Positions 40,948 through 49,603 of a stretch of DNA of 64,000 nt are shown in pieces. The notes below the pieces were generated by a model. That model was not told the DNA's origin and made no database searches. It worked only from the letters and a program-made list of their open reading frames with translations. Numbering within the stretch: the stretch's first letter is position 1; the number at the start of each line of letters is the position of its first letter. The stretch is from a bacterium (GTDB taxonomy: Bacteria > Bdellovibrionota_G > JALEGL01), in contig JALEGL010000012.1 of assembly GCA_022763185.1 (NCBI GenBank), positions 62,001 through 126,000 of the forward strand, given 5' to 3'. The translations under genes and the position numbers were made by a program.

Positions 40948-41727
40948 ATGATAAACAAGCAAACAATGATAGCAAGAATTTTTGCCTGTATAATTTTATT
41001 AACAGGCTTTACATTATTTACACCTGACTATGCCTTAGCCCAATGGGGTGGACCAGGTTGTGATGTTTCAGATCCCGATGCAGATAATGATGGTGATGGC
41101 ATGACCAATGGCGAAGAAGTAGCCAATGGAACCGACCCGTGCGATGCTGATTCTGATGGTGATGGCATGGATGATCAAGAAGAAGATGCACAGTTAACCA
41201 ATCCACTTGTAGCTGATACAGATGCAGATGGTTTATTAGATGGTGTTGAGTTTAGCCAAACTGGAACAGACCCTACTAAAGCCGACACGGATGAAGATGG
41301 TTTATTGGATGGACCAGAATTAAATATGGGTTTAGATGCATTCAACCCTGATATGGATTTTGATGGTTTATTGGATGGTCATGAAGTGCATATTGGCTCA
41401 AATCCACTTTCAGCACATTCTGATGAAGATAATGTTTCAGACTTTGATGAAGTAATGTTAGGAACAGATCCAACTGTGACTGAGTCTGCGGCAACATTTC
41501 AAGCAGCATGTACAGCTAAAGGTTCAGAAAATACTTTAGTGATTTGTAATGCTTATACTTCTGATGATTCAGGACCAAGCTTTAATAAAGACACAAGTGT
41601 TGAAGGTACACAGGTTCAAGGGTGTGCAAGTGCAGGCGCTAACAACAGTGGTATGCCAAGTTACTTCATTCTCTTTGCCTTAGTTATTTTGGCCAATGTA
41701 AGCTTAAGAAAAAGGCAAAACGCTTAA
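40948..41727 (+). CDS. TSP3-repeat surface protein with Cys-helix-basic C-terminal anchor
   Basis: A 259-residue protein started at 40948, behind AAAGGAGAG; an upstream in-frame ATG (40912) overlaps the promoter start region. The signal peptide is IARIFACIILLTGFTLF to YALA. The body is a run of calcium-binding TSP3-like units (DPDADNDGDGMTNGEE, DADSDGDGMDDQEE, DTDADGLLDGVE, DTDEDGLLDGPE and others). The tail has Cys 34 residues from the end, a Gly/Asn spacer, YFILFALVILANVSL and RKRQ, resembling MYXO-CTERM-type sorting signals and the protease tail. A calcium-stabilised spacer on the cell surface is the likely role. Ends at an intrinsic terminator. Confidence 0.78.
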   Translation: MINKQTMIARIFACIILLTGFTLFTPDYALAQWGGPGCDVSDPDADNDGDGMTNGEEVANGTDPCDADSDGDGMDDQEEDAQLTNPLVADTDADGLLDGVEFSQTGTDPTKADTDEDGLLDGPELNMGLDAFNPDMDFDGLLDGHEVHIGSNPLSAHSDEDNVSDFDEVMLGTDPTVTESAATFQAACTAKGSENTLVICNAYTSDDSGPSFNKDTSVEGTQVQGCASAGANNSGMPSYFILFALVILANVSLRKRQNA

Positions 41728-41760
41728 ACAGTTTAGCAAAACAGCTATAAAATGATCTAA

Positions 41761-41787
41761 AAACCCGGCTAGCACGCCGGGTTTTTT
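41761..41787 (+). terminator. intrinsic terminator
   Basis: AAACCCGGC (41761-41769) pairs perfectly with GCCGGGTTT (41776-41784), loop 6 nt, and runs into a T-tract. It closes the TSP3 anchor gene. Confidence 0.9.
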
Positions 41788-41879
41788 TATAGGTCTAAAA
41801 AATATTATGTGTTATGGCTTCTGGCTCTTGATAAAATCATTAACGAATTACTAAAAAGATATATCTAAAACGTAAAAAT

Positions 41880-42545
41880 ATGTTGGATAAAACCTATATC
41901 ACTGTATTTGATTTCAAAATTTTTGAGCCGGTTACCGCATTAACCGATATAGTGGTTGCTATTGTTTGTTTTTGGGCGTGTTATCAACTACATAAGTTAT
42001 CTTTAAAAAAATCATCGCATCAATCATTTAAAGTTTATTTCTTGCTTATGGCTTTTGCTACGCTATATGCAGGTATCTTTGGACACGCGCTCTTCCCTTA
42101 TTTGAGTATGAACTGGAAGATTCCTGGGTGGATTTTAGCAATGTTGTCGCTAACATTTTTAGAGCGTGCTTCTATCCTGCAAACTAGAGGTTTTGTTAAC
42201 CATCGCTTCTTACTGTTATTGACATACCTTAATATTATTGAGTTTATTGTTTTCTTTGTATTGGTGCTATGGACGCAAGAATTTAAATTTATTGAAATTC
42301 ATTCAGGCTATGCTTTCTTATGCGTTGTTTTACCGCTGAATATATATTTTTATTTGCGCACCAAACACGACGCCTGTAAATATTTTTTTTATGGCATTGG
42401 ATTTTCAGGTTTAGCGGTGTTAACATTCAACTTGGTCATTGGTTTTCACGCTTGGTTCAACCATATAGATCTTAGTCATTGCCTTCTAGCTATTGCGGCA
42501 TACTTTTTTTATTTGGGTGCAAAAAGAGTCAATAAAGAAGCTTAA
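41880..42545 (+). CDS. polytopic membrane protein, possibly CREST-like
   Basis: A 221-residue protein with about seven hydrophobic helices (for example LTDIVVAIVCFWACYQLHKL and LLLLTYLNIIEFIVFFVLVL). Conserved-looking polar residues sit in or next to membrane helices: GHALFPYL near residue 62 and FNHIDLSHCLLAIAAYFFYL near the C-terminus. A seven-helix protein with intramembrane His/Asp and a terminal HxDxxH recalls the CREST superfamily of metal-dependent hydrolases (alkaline ceramidases, PAQR), but similarity is by pattern only and the call is tentative. It converges with the TPR operon 6 bp away. Confidence 0.6.
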   Translation: MLDKTYITVFDFKIFEPVTALTDIVVAIVCFWACYQLHKLSLKKSSHQSFKVYFLLMAFATLYAGIFGHALFPYLSMNWKIPGWILAMLSLTFLERASILQTRGFVNHRFLLLLTYLNIIEFIVFFVLVLWTQEFKFIEIHSGYAFLCVVLPLNIYFYLRTKHDACKYFFYGIGFSGLAVLTFNLVIGFHAWFNHIDLSHCLLAIAAYFFYLGAKRVNKEA

Positions 42546-42551
42546 GCAAAC

Positions 42552-45500
42552 TTAGCGACTGCAAGAGGCGTAGCTGTATTTTCTACAAAGCTTTCTTACA
42601 TGTGATGCAGCAGATCGATTGCTGGCATCGTATTTTAGGGCTTGACGATAGTTTTTATAGGCATCATCATCGCGGTTCAAGTTTTCTAAGGTTCTTCCCA
42701 TGAGGTCAAAGGTTGTGGAGTTTCTGGCATCGATTTCTTTGGCTCTAGATAAAGTAAGCAGAGCAGAGTAGTTCCAGCGGTTATCCAAATACATTTTTGC
42801 ATTTTTGTGAAGGGTTTGAATATCTTTTGGATTTTTCATCAGTGTTTTAACATTGTTTTGTAACTGATCTTTAAAGTTTCGCATAGAGCTTCTGAGTTGT
42901 TGTCCTTGTTTAGGAAGAAGCTTCTTTTTTGAACATTCCAAGGCTTCATGCGTGAAAAGCTTGATTTGCTCTGCTTTTTGATGACAAGCTTGATAAAGGC
43001 CTAAAGCACTTTGTTGAACTTCATTGATTTTGTTGCGCATGATGTTTCTATACTGCGCTTTTTGTGCGCCACTTAAGCCAGCAGGAATTTTTGTTTGACT
43101 TAAAAATTTTGAAAAATCTTTATACAAATGTCCTGATTGGGCCAGTGCTGCAATAGAGGCGGTACTTTCACCCGACTGCGCAATTTGCGTGTACTTCTGC
43201 GACAAAAGCTCTAAAAGTTGGGTTTTTTGAGCAATAAGTTGTTCTTCTGAACCACCGCTGCGCATGGTAATAGCATTGTATTTTTTAAAAATGGGCTGAG
43301 TTTCTAAAAGTGTGATTTGCGATAAGACAAAGGCTCTATCACTGCCGGCATTAGCAATATACTGTTTGGCTTTTTTTGCATAAGCAAAGCCTGAGCTGAA
43401 TTGTTTGCGTTTAAAAGAACTTTTTGCCAGGTAATAGTAAGCTTTTGCACTGTTTCTCTGAACTTGCAACCATCGTTTGGCTTGTTTATCCAAGAATGAC
43501 CATTTTTCATATTCATCAAAGGTTTCTGCCGCTGTTTGCATGATGCTGATTTGTTGATTTTTACTCTTTGCTAACTTTAAAGCCAGGTTAAAGTTTTGAT
43601 AAGCCTTAAGGTGATTGTTCAACGCGGATCTTATTTTAGCTGAGTTAAGTAATAGATCAACGGAGGCTTCTTTACTTTTAAAATTACGCGCATAGATTTC
43701 TGATGCTTTGGCCCCTAGATCAAATAAACCAACATTAAACATGGTTTGGCTCATGTTGGGTAAGATGTCTTCTAAATATTTTGATTTTGGATAATCCTGC
43801 ATCAACATTTCTGCAGCCGCCATCATTTGATCAGGCTGTTTGGTTTTTTTAGCCGATACATAAGCATTGTAAACCGCTTTTTCACCCGCTTCTGTACCTT
43901 TGTATTTTGCAGACAACTTAAAAAAACCGGCGGCTAAGTTTTGATTGCTTGAACCAGGACTGGCTGCGTAACGTTCTTCTAAGCGTTTGAACTCTGCTCT
44001 AGAAACCATATCTCTTATTTCTGCAACAATACGTCGATTAAAACGACGACTTTGAATCAATTGATTTCCCGCTTTTACCATGCCGTCTTTATCATCTTTT
44101 AAATGGTAAGATTCCAATATCAAAGTAATGGCATCAACGGTTTTAGAAGTATTGGGGTATTGAAAAACAAACTTCCAAAAGTAATCAATGGTTTTATCCC
44201 AGTCATTTTGATCAAAATAAACCTTGCCCATGGCATAACGTATATCAAGCGCCTTTTTTGACCTTGGATTGAGACGCAAATAGGCTTCACTGGATCTTAA
44301 AAACCCAGATCGCGCTTGAACCAACTCTAGCTTGCTCAAGTCATCTTTTATTTTTAAAGCTTCTAAATATGATACCACTGAAGAATGGTAAAGGTCTGCT
44401 TGTTCTCTTGGCCTGCGGGCACGCTTGGCTAACTCTCTGTATTCTTCTGCAGCTTTTAAATATTGTTTGGCTTCATACAGCGCCTCAGCAGAGTTGTATT
44501 TCATTTTTAAAGCACTGGGATGACGTCCAAAGGCCATTAAATAATATTTATAGGTATTGGCAGCTTTTAAGGTTATGTCAGGATCATTTTGTTTCCTGGC
44601 ATAGGCATGCAAGCGGGTGGCCGCATCTCGCAAGTATTTTTCCAGATTTTTAGCGACTTCAAGCCTATCACTCTTTTCTTGGCGCCAAGAATAAAAGTAA
44701 CGTCGTAAGCTATCCACTAAGATTTTTGCATCTTCATCGATAGGGCCCGTGTAGCCATATTTTCTTAAATTACCAAAAAGGCGTTGTATGTAATCAATTT
44801 TGGTTTCTAAATCATAGCTGCGTCTAATCAACTCTCTGTAAATGGGAATCGCTTTTTTATTTTGTTTTTGAATATAATAACGGTTGGCCAATTTATCTAA
44901 AACAGTAATATAAGTATGGTTAGAGTCGGAAAGCTCTTTGTACCAAGCAATGGTGGTTTCTGGTAAATCTTTTTTACGGACTTTTGTGTAACACAAGACA
45001 CTATCTACCAAAGCTTCTCGCTGTATGTTGCCAGTAGCCGATATTTTTTTAAGTTCTTCATCTTCTTCTTTGGCATTGCGGGCGACGGTTTCAAAAAGTT
45101 TTAAGGCTTTATCACAATTTTCCTGATTGACTTCACTCCAAGCCAACTTATAACGAGCTACATTGTGCATAGGGCCTTCTGGCATATCCAGAATTTGAAT
45201 GTAAAAGTCTGTCGCAGCAGCAAAGTCGCGTTCATCAAAAGCTTTGTTGCCCAGAATAATTAAAGCATCATCTTTAAATTCACTGTTGGGGTGCTGGGCA
45301 ACCAGTTTTTTATATTGATCCATGGCGGCATCTGTAGCATCAACTTGCTGCATTTCTTGCGCCATAAAAAACATGATTTTATCAACATTAAAATTGTTGG
45401 GAAACTCTTCAATAATTTTTTGATAAACGCCAATGGCCAACTCTTTTTGAGCTATAGATTGCTCAACATCTTTAAAAGACTTGATGCTGTCAGGTGATTT

Positions 45501-45788
45501 TTCCCTGGCTATAAAATAATGATAACGCGATTTTTCTATGTGCAATTCCGCTTGCTGCATCAGTAAATCAGGTCTATTGGTTTTTTCATCAATGGTTTTT
45601 AAGCGGTTTTTAACCGCTTCAAGCGCTTTATCTACTTTCTTTAAATTGTCATTAAGGTCTTTAATGAAGGTCTTTGAATCTTTTTTTTCTGGGAATTCGA
45701 AACCATAAGCTGTTGTCATCACTGAAAATGTAAACAGCACTATACAACACATTAAATTTTGTATGGCATGGCGTAGATTTACTTGCAT
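42552..45788 (-). CDS. long periplasmic TPR protein (AgmU/GltD-like)
   Basis: A 1078-residue protein with a signal peptide (LMCCIVLFTFSVMTTAYG) and tetratricopeptide-type helical repeats across most of its length, for example AAMDQYKKLVAQHPNSEFKD, AKQYLKAAEEYRELAKRAR, DKTIDYFWKFVFQYPNTSKT and a C-terminal SRAKEIDARNSTTFDLMGRT. Its start overlaps the upstream TPR lipoprotein gene by 10 bases. The order barrel, TPR lipoprotein, long TPR protein resembles the myxobacterial glt core, where AgmU/GltD is a long periplasmic TPR protein. It probably scaffolds the envelope machine. Confidence 0.72.
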   Translation of the reverse strand: MQVNLRHAIQNLMCCIVLFTFSVMTTAYGFEFPEKKDSKTFIKDLNDNLKKVDKALEAVKNRLKTIDEKTNRPDLLMQQAELHIEKSRYHYFIAREKSPDSIKSFKDVEQSIAQKELAIGVYQKIIEEFPNNFNVDKIMFFMAQEMQQVDATDAAMDQYKKLVAQHPNSEFKDDALIILGNKAFDERDFAAATDFYIQILDMPEGPMHNVARYKLAWSEVNQENCDKALKLFETVARNAKEEDEELKKISATGNIQREALVDSVLCYTKVRKKDLPETTIAWYKELSDSNHTYITVLDKLANRYYIQKQNKKAIPIYRELIRRSYDLETKIDYIQRLFGNLRKYGYTGPIDEDAKILVDSLRRYFYSWRQEKSDRLEVAKNLEKYLRDAATRLHAYARKQNDPDITLKAANTYKYYLMAFGRHPSALKMKYNSAEALYEAKQYLKAAEEYRELAKRARRPREQADLYHSSVVSYLEALKIKDDLSKLELVQARSGFLRSSEAYLRLNPRSKKALDIRYAMGKVYFDQNDWDKTIDYFWKFVFQYPNTSKTVDAITLILESYHLKDDKDGMVKAGNQLIQSRRFNRRIVAEIRDMVSRAEFKRLEERYAASPGSSNQNLAAGFFKLSAKYKGTEAGEKAVYNAYVSAKKTKQPDQMMAAAEMLMQDYPKSKYLEDILPNMSQTMFNVGLFDLGAKASEIYARNFKSKEASVDLLLNSAKIRSALNNHLKAYQNFNLALKLAKSKNQQISIMQTAAETFDEYEKWSFLDKQAKRWLQVQRNSAKAYYYLAKSSFKRKQFSSGFAYAKKAKQYIANAGSDRAFVLSQITLLETQPIFKKYNAITMRSGGSEEQLIAQKTQLLELLSQKYTQIAQSGESTASIAALAQSGHLYKDFSKFLSQTKIPAGLSGAQKAQYRNIMRNKINEVQQSALGLYQACHQKAEQIKLFTHEALECSKKKLLPKQGQQLRSSMRNFKDQLQNNVKTLMKNPKDIQTLHKNAKMYLDNRWNYSALLTLSRAKEIDARNSTTFDLMGRTLENLNRDDDAYKNYRQALKYDASNRSAASHVRKLCRKYSYASCSR

Positions 45789-47251
45789 AAGCTCTCCATT
45801 TTAACCAAATACAAATCCAGTTCATCAATCCAGTATTCTTGATCAAATTTCCAATGGATGGGGTCTGAGTTGATCACTTTTGCTTTTTTATGCTCAACAG
45901 GTTCTTTGGTATCTGAGAACTGTCCACGCTTAAACTCATCCATACGGGTTTCATACTCTAGGATATTCATTTGTTCATTAAAATGAATAATCTCTGCAGA
46001 TACATCCTTTAATGCATCTTCTTGTACAGTTAGTGTTTCAGCTTTGAGTTCTTTTTCTTTTAAAGAATAAATCATGGATAAATGAGTCGCCAGACCATAT
46101 TCTTTCCACTGTTCATCTTTAACGGCCAAGAGCCTTTCTTTTTCAAAGCTTATGAGTTTTTGTTGTTGCCAAATATTTTCAATCAAAGGGTGATATTTGG
46201 CAGCATCAACAATCGCATTAATTTTATTTAAAGAATCGCCATTTTTTATTTTTTCAATGGTTTTTGAGTATTGGTCTCTATAAAGATCAATGATTTTTCT
46301 TGTGTCACCGTAACGACATAAATTACGCAAAACAATACCATACAATAAATACTTTTCAGGTTGATTGATATCACTAAAGTGCGGTGCTTTTAAGGCATGC
46401 AGTGATCCCAATGACTTTTGGTAATCATAAAGCCAAAAATGATTCCAGGCTTTTTCCAGAAAAACATCACTTTGGGTTAAGATATTGCTATCAACGGCAT
46501 TGTAAAATTTTAGGCTGTTTTCATACTCTTGTTGCTCAAACAAGAGTCTAGCTAAGGTTTTTCTAATTAAATTTTTTAATCGTGTTTTTTCAGGGACTTT
46601 TTCCAACAAAGTCACCAGTTGATCAATGGTCTCTTGAGATATTTTTTCTTCTTCAGACTCAGATAATTCACGAATAATCTTACTGTATTCTACTTTTTGG
46701 TAGGGTAGACCACCTTCTTTAAGATAATTGAACTTGTCATCTCCCCATTGGGTATCAGCTTTAATATAGTCGTCTTTTCCTTGATAAAACTTAATTTGCT
46801 CATCAAGAGCTTCAGAAAATTGTGCAAACTCACTGCTGGCCAATAATTCTTGTTCAATCAAGTGAGCATCATAGGGAAGCTTTTCCATTAGATTAAAAAT
46901 AGACTTTAAACTCTCTCCTATAAACTCTTTATTGGCACCATGCCGAATAACTTCAACATAATATTCCAAGGCCACAGTATACAGTTTTAATTTTTCCAAG
47001 GATTTTGCAAAAATAAATTCAGCACCAACATAGTTTTCGGCCGTGTTTTGGTTATTCTGAATAAACAACCAAGCATAGGCACTTGATTTTAAGTATTTTT
47101 TCTTATCAAAATATTTTCTAGCGTTATTGTAATCTCCTTGTGGGGTGGGAGATTGACGGATTTTTTTGCTACAACCGTTAATAAAAAACAAGCCAAAAGA
47201 AAAAAAGAATATCAAACAAGGACGATACAATTTTACTTGTATAGAATTCAT
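45779..47251 (-). CDS. TPR-type lipoprotein (AglT/GltE-like)
   Basis: A 490-residue lipoprotein: signal RPCLIFFFSFGLFFINGC gives a lipobox Cys near residue 27. Helical repeats follow (KKYLKSSAYAWLFIQNNQNT, LKLYTVALEYYVEVIRHGAN, YQKSLGSLHALKAPHFSD), with a charged coiled region toward the C-terminus (LKAETLTVQEDALKDVSAEI). It starts on the base after the barrel gene stop and overlaps the long TPR gene, so all three are translationally coupled. In Myxococcus the TPR lipoprotein AglT neighbours AgmU. Function by analogy: outer-membrane lipoprotein linking scaffold and barrel. Confidence 0.7.
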   Translation of the reverse strand: MNSIQVKLYRPCLIFFFSFGLFFINGCSKKIRQSPTPQGDYNNARKYFDKKKYLKSSAYAWLFIQNNQNTAENYVGAEFIFAKSLEKLKLYTVALEYYVEVIRHGANKEFIGESLKSIFNLMEKLPYDAHLIEQELLASSEFAQFSEALDEQIKFYQGKDDYIKADTQWGDDKFNYLKEGGLPYQKVEYSKIIRELSESEEEKISQETIDQLVTLLEKVPEKTRLKNLIRKTLARLLFEQQEYENSLKFYNAVDSNILTQSDVFLEKAWNHFWLYDYQKSLGSLHALKAPHFSDINQPEKYLLYGIVLRNLCRYGDTRKIIDLYRDQYSKTIEKIKNGDSLNKINAIVDAAKYHPLIENIWQQQKLISFEKERLLAVKDEQWKEYGLATHLSMIYSLKEKELKAETLTVQEDALKDVSAEIIHFNEQMNILEYETRMDEFKRGQFSDTKEPVEHKKAKVINSDPIHWKFDQEYWIDELDLYLVKMESLCK

Positions 47252-47890
47252 TTATTTTTTTTGTCCATTCCCGCCGCGATTAAAGCTTAAACCTACAACA
47301 ATACTGGGCTCATTTTTTGGGTTTAAATCATCAAAAATAAAGTAATTGCGAAGTTCAGTCTTAATAGAGAGTTTTTGGTTTAAGTACAGCCTTAAACCAA
47401 AACCAAGGTCAGCCGTTGGTTTGAAACCACTATCAAAATTAAAAAAACCGCCCCCTAAAAGGACATAGCTTTCACCATGCATAATTTTTCTATTGAAAAA
47501 CAGCATTTTTCTATAAACGGGCTTAAAAATAATATTACTGGTGATGACATAGTTTTTAGAGTCTCTATCAGTGGCTTCCAAGCCAAAAAGCAATTGTAAG
47601 TCATTTTGTAGACCGGTATTTTGGTTGGCAATCCAGGTAAACTGAGGCAGCTCAAGAGCAAAAGCATCATTAAAGTGATAAACATAAGAGAAGTTGGCAC
47701 CAAAGCCTTTTTCAAAGGCATCAATGGGTAGGTATGAAGCCGCAAAGAAAAATTCATTTTTCATGTGGTATTTTCTGTTTTGGATGGCATAAGTTTCTGG
47801 GTCAAGAAAACTTTGTGCAAAAGAGTGTTGAATGCCAAAAAAACAAACCGAGCAAAAGAATAAAATAAACTGAGGCTTTAAATTTTTCAT
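47252..47890 (-). CDS. outer-membrane beta-barrel of the TPR operon
   Basis: A 212-residue protein started at 47890, where GGAAG lies five bases upstream. The signal peptide is QFILFFCSVCFFGIQHSFAQ. The mature part begins SFLDPETYAIQNRKYHMKNE, then alternating strands (FGANFSYVYHFNDAFALELP, GFGLRLYLNQKLSIKTELRN) to SIVVGLSFNRGG. The short N-terminal acidic segment and about eight strands resemble the outer-membrane barrel family found beside gliding TPR proteins in myxobacteria and relatives (GltA/GltB type). It is cotranscribed with both TPR genes. Confidence 0.7.
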   Translation of the reverse strand: MKNLKPQFILFFCSVCFFGIQHSFAQSFLDPETYAIQNRKYHMKNEFFFAASYLPIDAFEKGFGANFSYVYHFNDAFALELPQFTWIANQNTGLQNDLQLLFGLEATDRDSKNYVITSNIIFKPVYRKMLFFNRKIMHGESYVLLGGGFFNFDSGFKPTADLGFGLRLYLNQKLSIKTELRNYFIFDDLNPKNEPSIVVGLSFNRGGNGQKK

Positions 47891-47967
47891 TGATACTTCC
47901 ATTTTATAACACTTTTTCCAAAATGCACACTTTGAGCTGATATTTTAAGGAAAGATTTAGCATTGGA

Positions 47968-48432
47968 TTAAAAAGGTGCTCCTGATTGAATCCATGCCAA
48001 AATTGTTTGGTAAGCACTATTGCTGGTGCCGCCGGTAAAAGCTTGGATATGAGGAGATTGACCATTTGGATAGGTCAAAAGTAAGCTGCTGCTAGGTGAG
48101 CTAGGATCAACTCTTAAACCTTGCCCAACATCTAAAAATAAAGAGTCATAAATGGTGACCAGTGTTTCACCATTGCCTTCTTGTAAAATGAGACCATTAA
48201 CATCAAGCGGTGTGTTATTGTAGTGGCAGTTGGTACAGCGTTGACCAATGCTTGAGTCTGAAAAAATGGGATAGATATCATTTTGAAAGGAGAGGTTTGA
48301 TCCTTCCTCTGGATAATTTTGAGGGTCCAGTTGACTAACATCAACAACGGAACAAAACTGTAAAAGAGTCACGCAGATTAATACACTGAGCAATATAAAA
48401 TTATTAGTTTTTAGTGTGTTATGATTTTTCAT
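47968..48432 (-). CDS. small lipoprotein with a CxxCH haem-binding motif, paralogue
   Basis: A 154-residue lipoprotein; the ATG at 48432 has a GGAG nine bases upstream. The signal (FILLSVLICVTLLQFC) is followed by VDVSQLDPQNYPEEGSN, FQNDIYPIFSDSSIGQRCTN then CHYNNTPLD with one CxxCH motif, and LLLTYPNGQSPH and AILAWIQSGAPF. It is clearly a paralogue of the VWA-operon lipoprotein at 29272-29679. Predicted monohaem c-type, outer-membrane- or surface-anchored; haem loading is not shown by sequence. It lies between the SH3-barrel gene and the barrel-TPR operon, all on one strand. Confidence 0.75.
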   Translation of the reverse strand: MKNHNTLKTNNFILLSVLICVTLLQFCSVVDVSQLDPQNYPEEGSNLSFQNDIYPIFSDSSIGQRCTNCHYNNTPLDVNGLILQEGNGETLVTIYDSLFLDVGQGLRVDPSSPSSSLLLTYPNGQSPHIQAFTGGTSNSAYQTILAWIQSGAPF

Positions 48433-48468
48433 TGTTGTAGACTCCATTTTCCTTATTTTAATTATACA

Positions 48469-49581
48469 TCAAAATGATAACTGGTACTCCAAAGAAGCAA
48501 TGTGTTGTAAATATTCAAAAGAACTGTTTGTATAGTCTTCATCAGCAAGACTAAATGTATTGCTATTACTATAATGTTTGTAATCAATTGAATAGTTCAG
48601 TCTTAGTTTATGCTGGCGATGAAGTACGTAATCATAATAAATTTGCCCCAATAAACCTAACTTTAAATTTGTATCATTAAGAACCGTATTGCTACCGGTA
48701 TCGGTATAGTTGCCTAAAAAAGCATATTGGAGGTTGATTGTTAATGGATGGTTGGCAATTTTTTTAAGCATTGAAAAGCCCAGAGTAAACTGCTTGCTTG
48801 AAAAACTGTTAAAAACATTTTGTGAAACTTGATTGATATCTTCAATATCATCGCTTTTAAAGCGTTGTATTTGATAGCCTAGATTAAGACCCCAGTTTAA
48901 GTTTTGAGAAGATTGATTCATATAATGTAAAGAAGGGTGAATGTGCAGCATACTTTGATTAAGGTTTTGTTGCAAAAATGTGTTTCCAGCAGCATCATTG
49001 AGGTTTACATTGGGTTTAAATACGTGATAGCTGCTATTGATGTTTAGAAAATATTGTTTTTTAGCTTGAGGAGACTTGGACAGTTTGTACTTTAAGGAAA
49101 GATTAACACCAGGCCCACCTGTCCAATAACTGTAAAAGGGCGTGTTGTTTTCTGAACGTATCAAGTAGTTTATTGCAGAGTAGCTAGGGCCAGCTGTAAA
49201 AAACAACTGTGGTGATTGTTGCAAAGTCCTGCTTCTATTACGATGGGGTCTTTTTACTTTTCTAACAGGTGGATAAGGAGTTTTTTTTCTAGGTTTTTGT
49301 CTATAAGAGGGAGCAGGCGCTTTTTTAAGAGGTATAAACGCTTGTTTCGCAATCCAGCCTTCAATATTCCTATTGCTGCGTTTTGAAAAAATTTTAACTT
49401 TATAAAATGCTCCAGTGGAGCCTTTGATACTGGCTTTTTGATTGCGGTATACGCGGTCAATTTTCTGTGAATCTTTATAAGGGTAACGATAAATATAAGT
49501 ATTGCGCTGAACCGTTGCTGCCCACAAGCTAAAACTAAAGCTCAGGTTAAGAAAAATCACAATTAGAAGTGTTTTTTTCAC
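48469..49581 (-). CDS. SH3-like domain plus outer-membrane barrel protein, copy 1
   Basis: A 370-residue protein. I start at the GTG at 49581, giving the signal KKTLLIVIFLNLSFSFSLWA; the longer frame to 49698 overlaps the preceding gene's coding end and looks artefactual. A bacterial SH3-like domain (VQRNTYIYRYPYKDSQKIDR ... FYKVKIFS ... NIEGWIAKQAFIPL) is followed by a Pro/Lys/Arg-rich linker (APAPSYRQKPRKKTPYPPVR) and a C-terminal barrel of about 240 residues ending LEYQLSF. The same three-part design recurs at 53092-54246. The SH3-like part and basic linker could bind peptidoglycan. Confidence 0.72.
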   Translation of the reverse strand: MKKTLLIVIFLNLSFSFSLWAATVQRNTYIYRYPYKDSQKIDRVYRNQKASIKGSTGAFYKVKIFSKRSNRNIEGWIAKQAFIPLKKAPAPSYRQKPRKKTPYPPVRKVKRPHRNRSRTLQQSPQLFFTAGPSYSAINYLIRSENNTPFYSYWTGGPGVNLSLKYKLSKSPQAKKQYFLNINSSYHVFKPNVNLNDAAGNTFLQQNLNQSMLHIHPSLHYMNQSSQNLNWGLNLGYQIQRFKSDDIEDINQVSQNVFNSFSSKQFTLGFSMLKKIANHPLTINLQYAFLGNYTDTGSNTVLNDTNLKLGLLGQIYYDYVLHRQHKLRLNYSIDYKHYSNSNTFSLADEDYTNSSFEYLQHIASLEYQLSF

Positions 49582-49603
49582 AATACTTTTAAACGGTCTC
49601 CAA

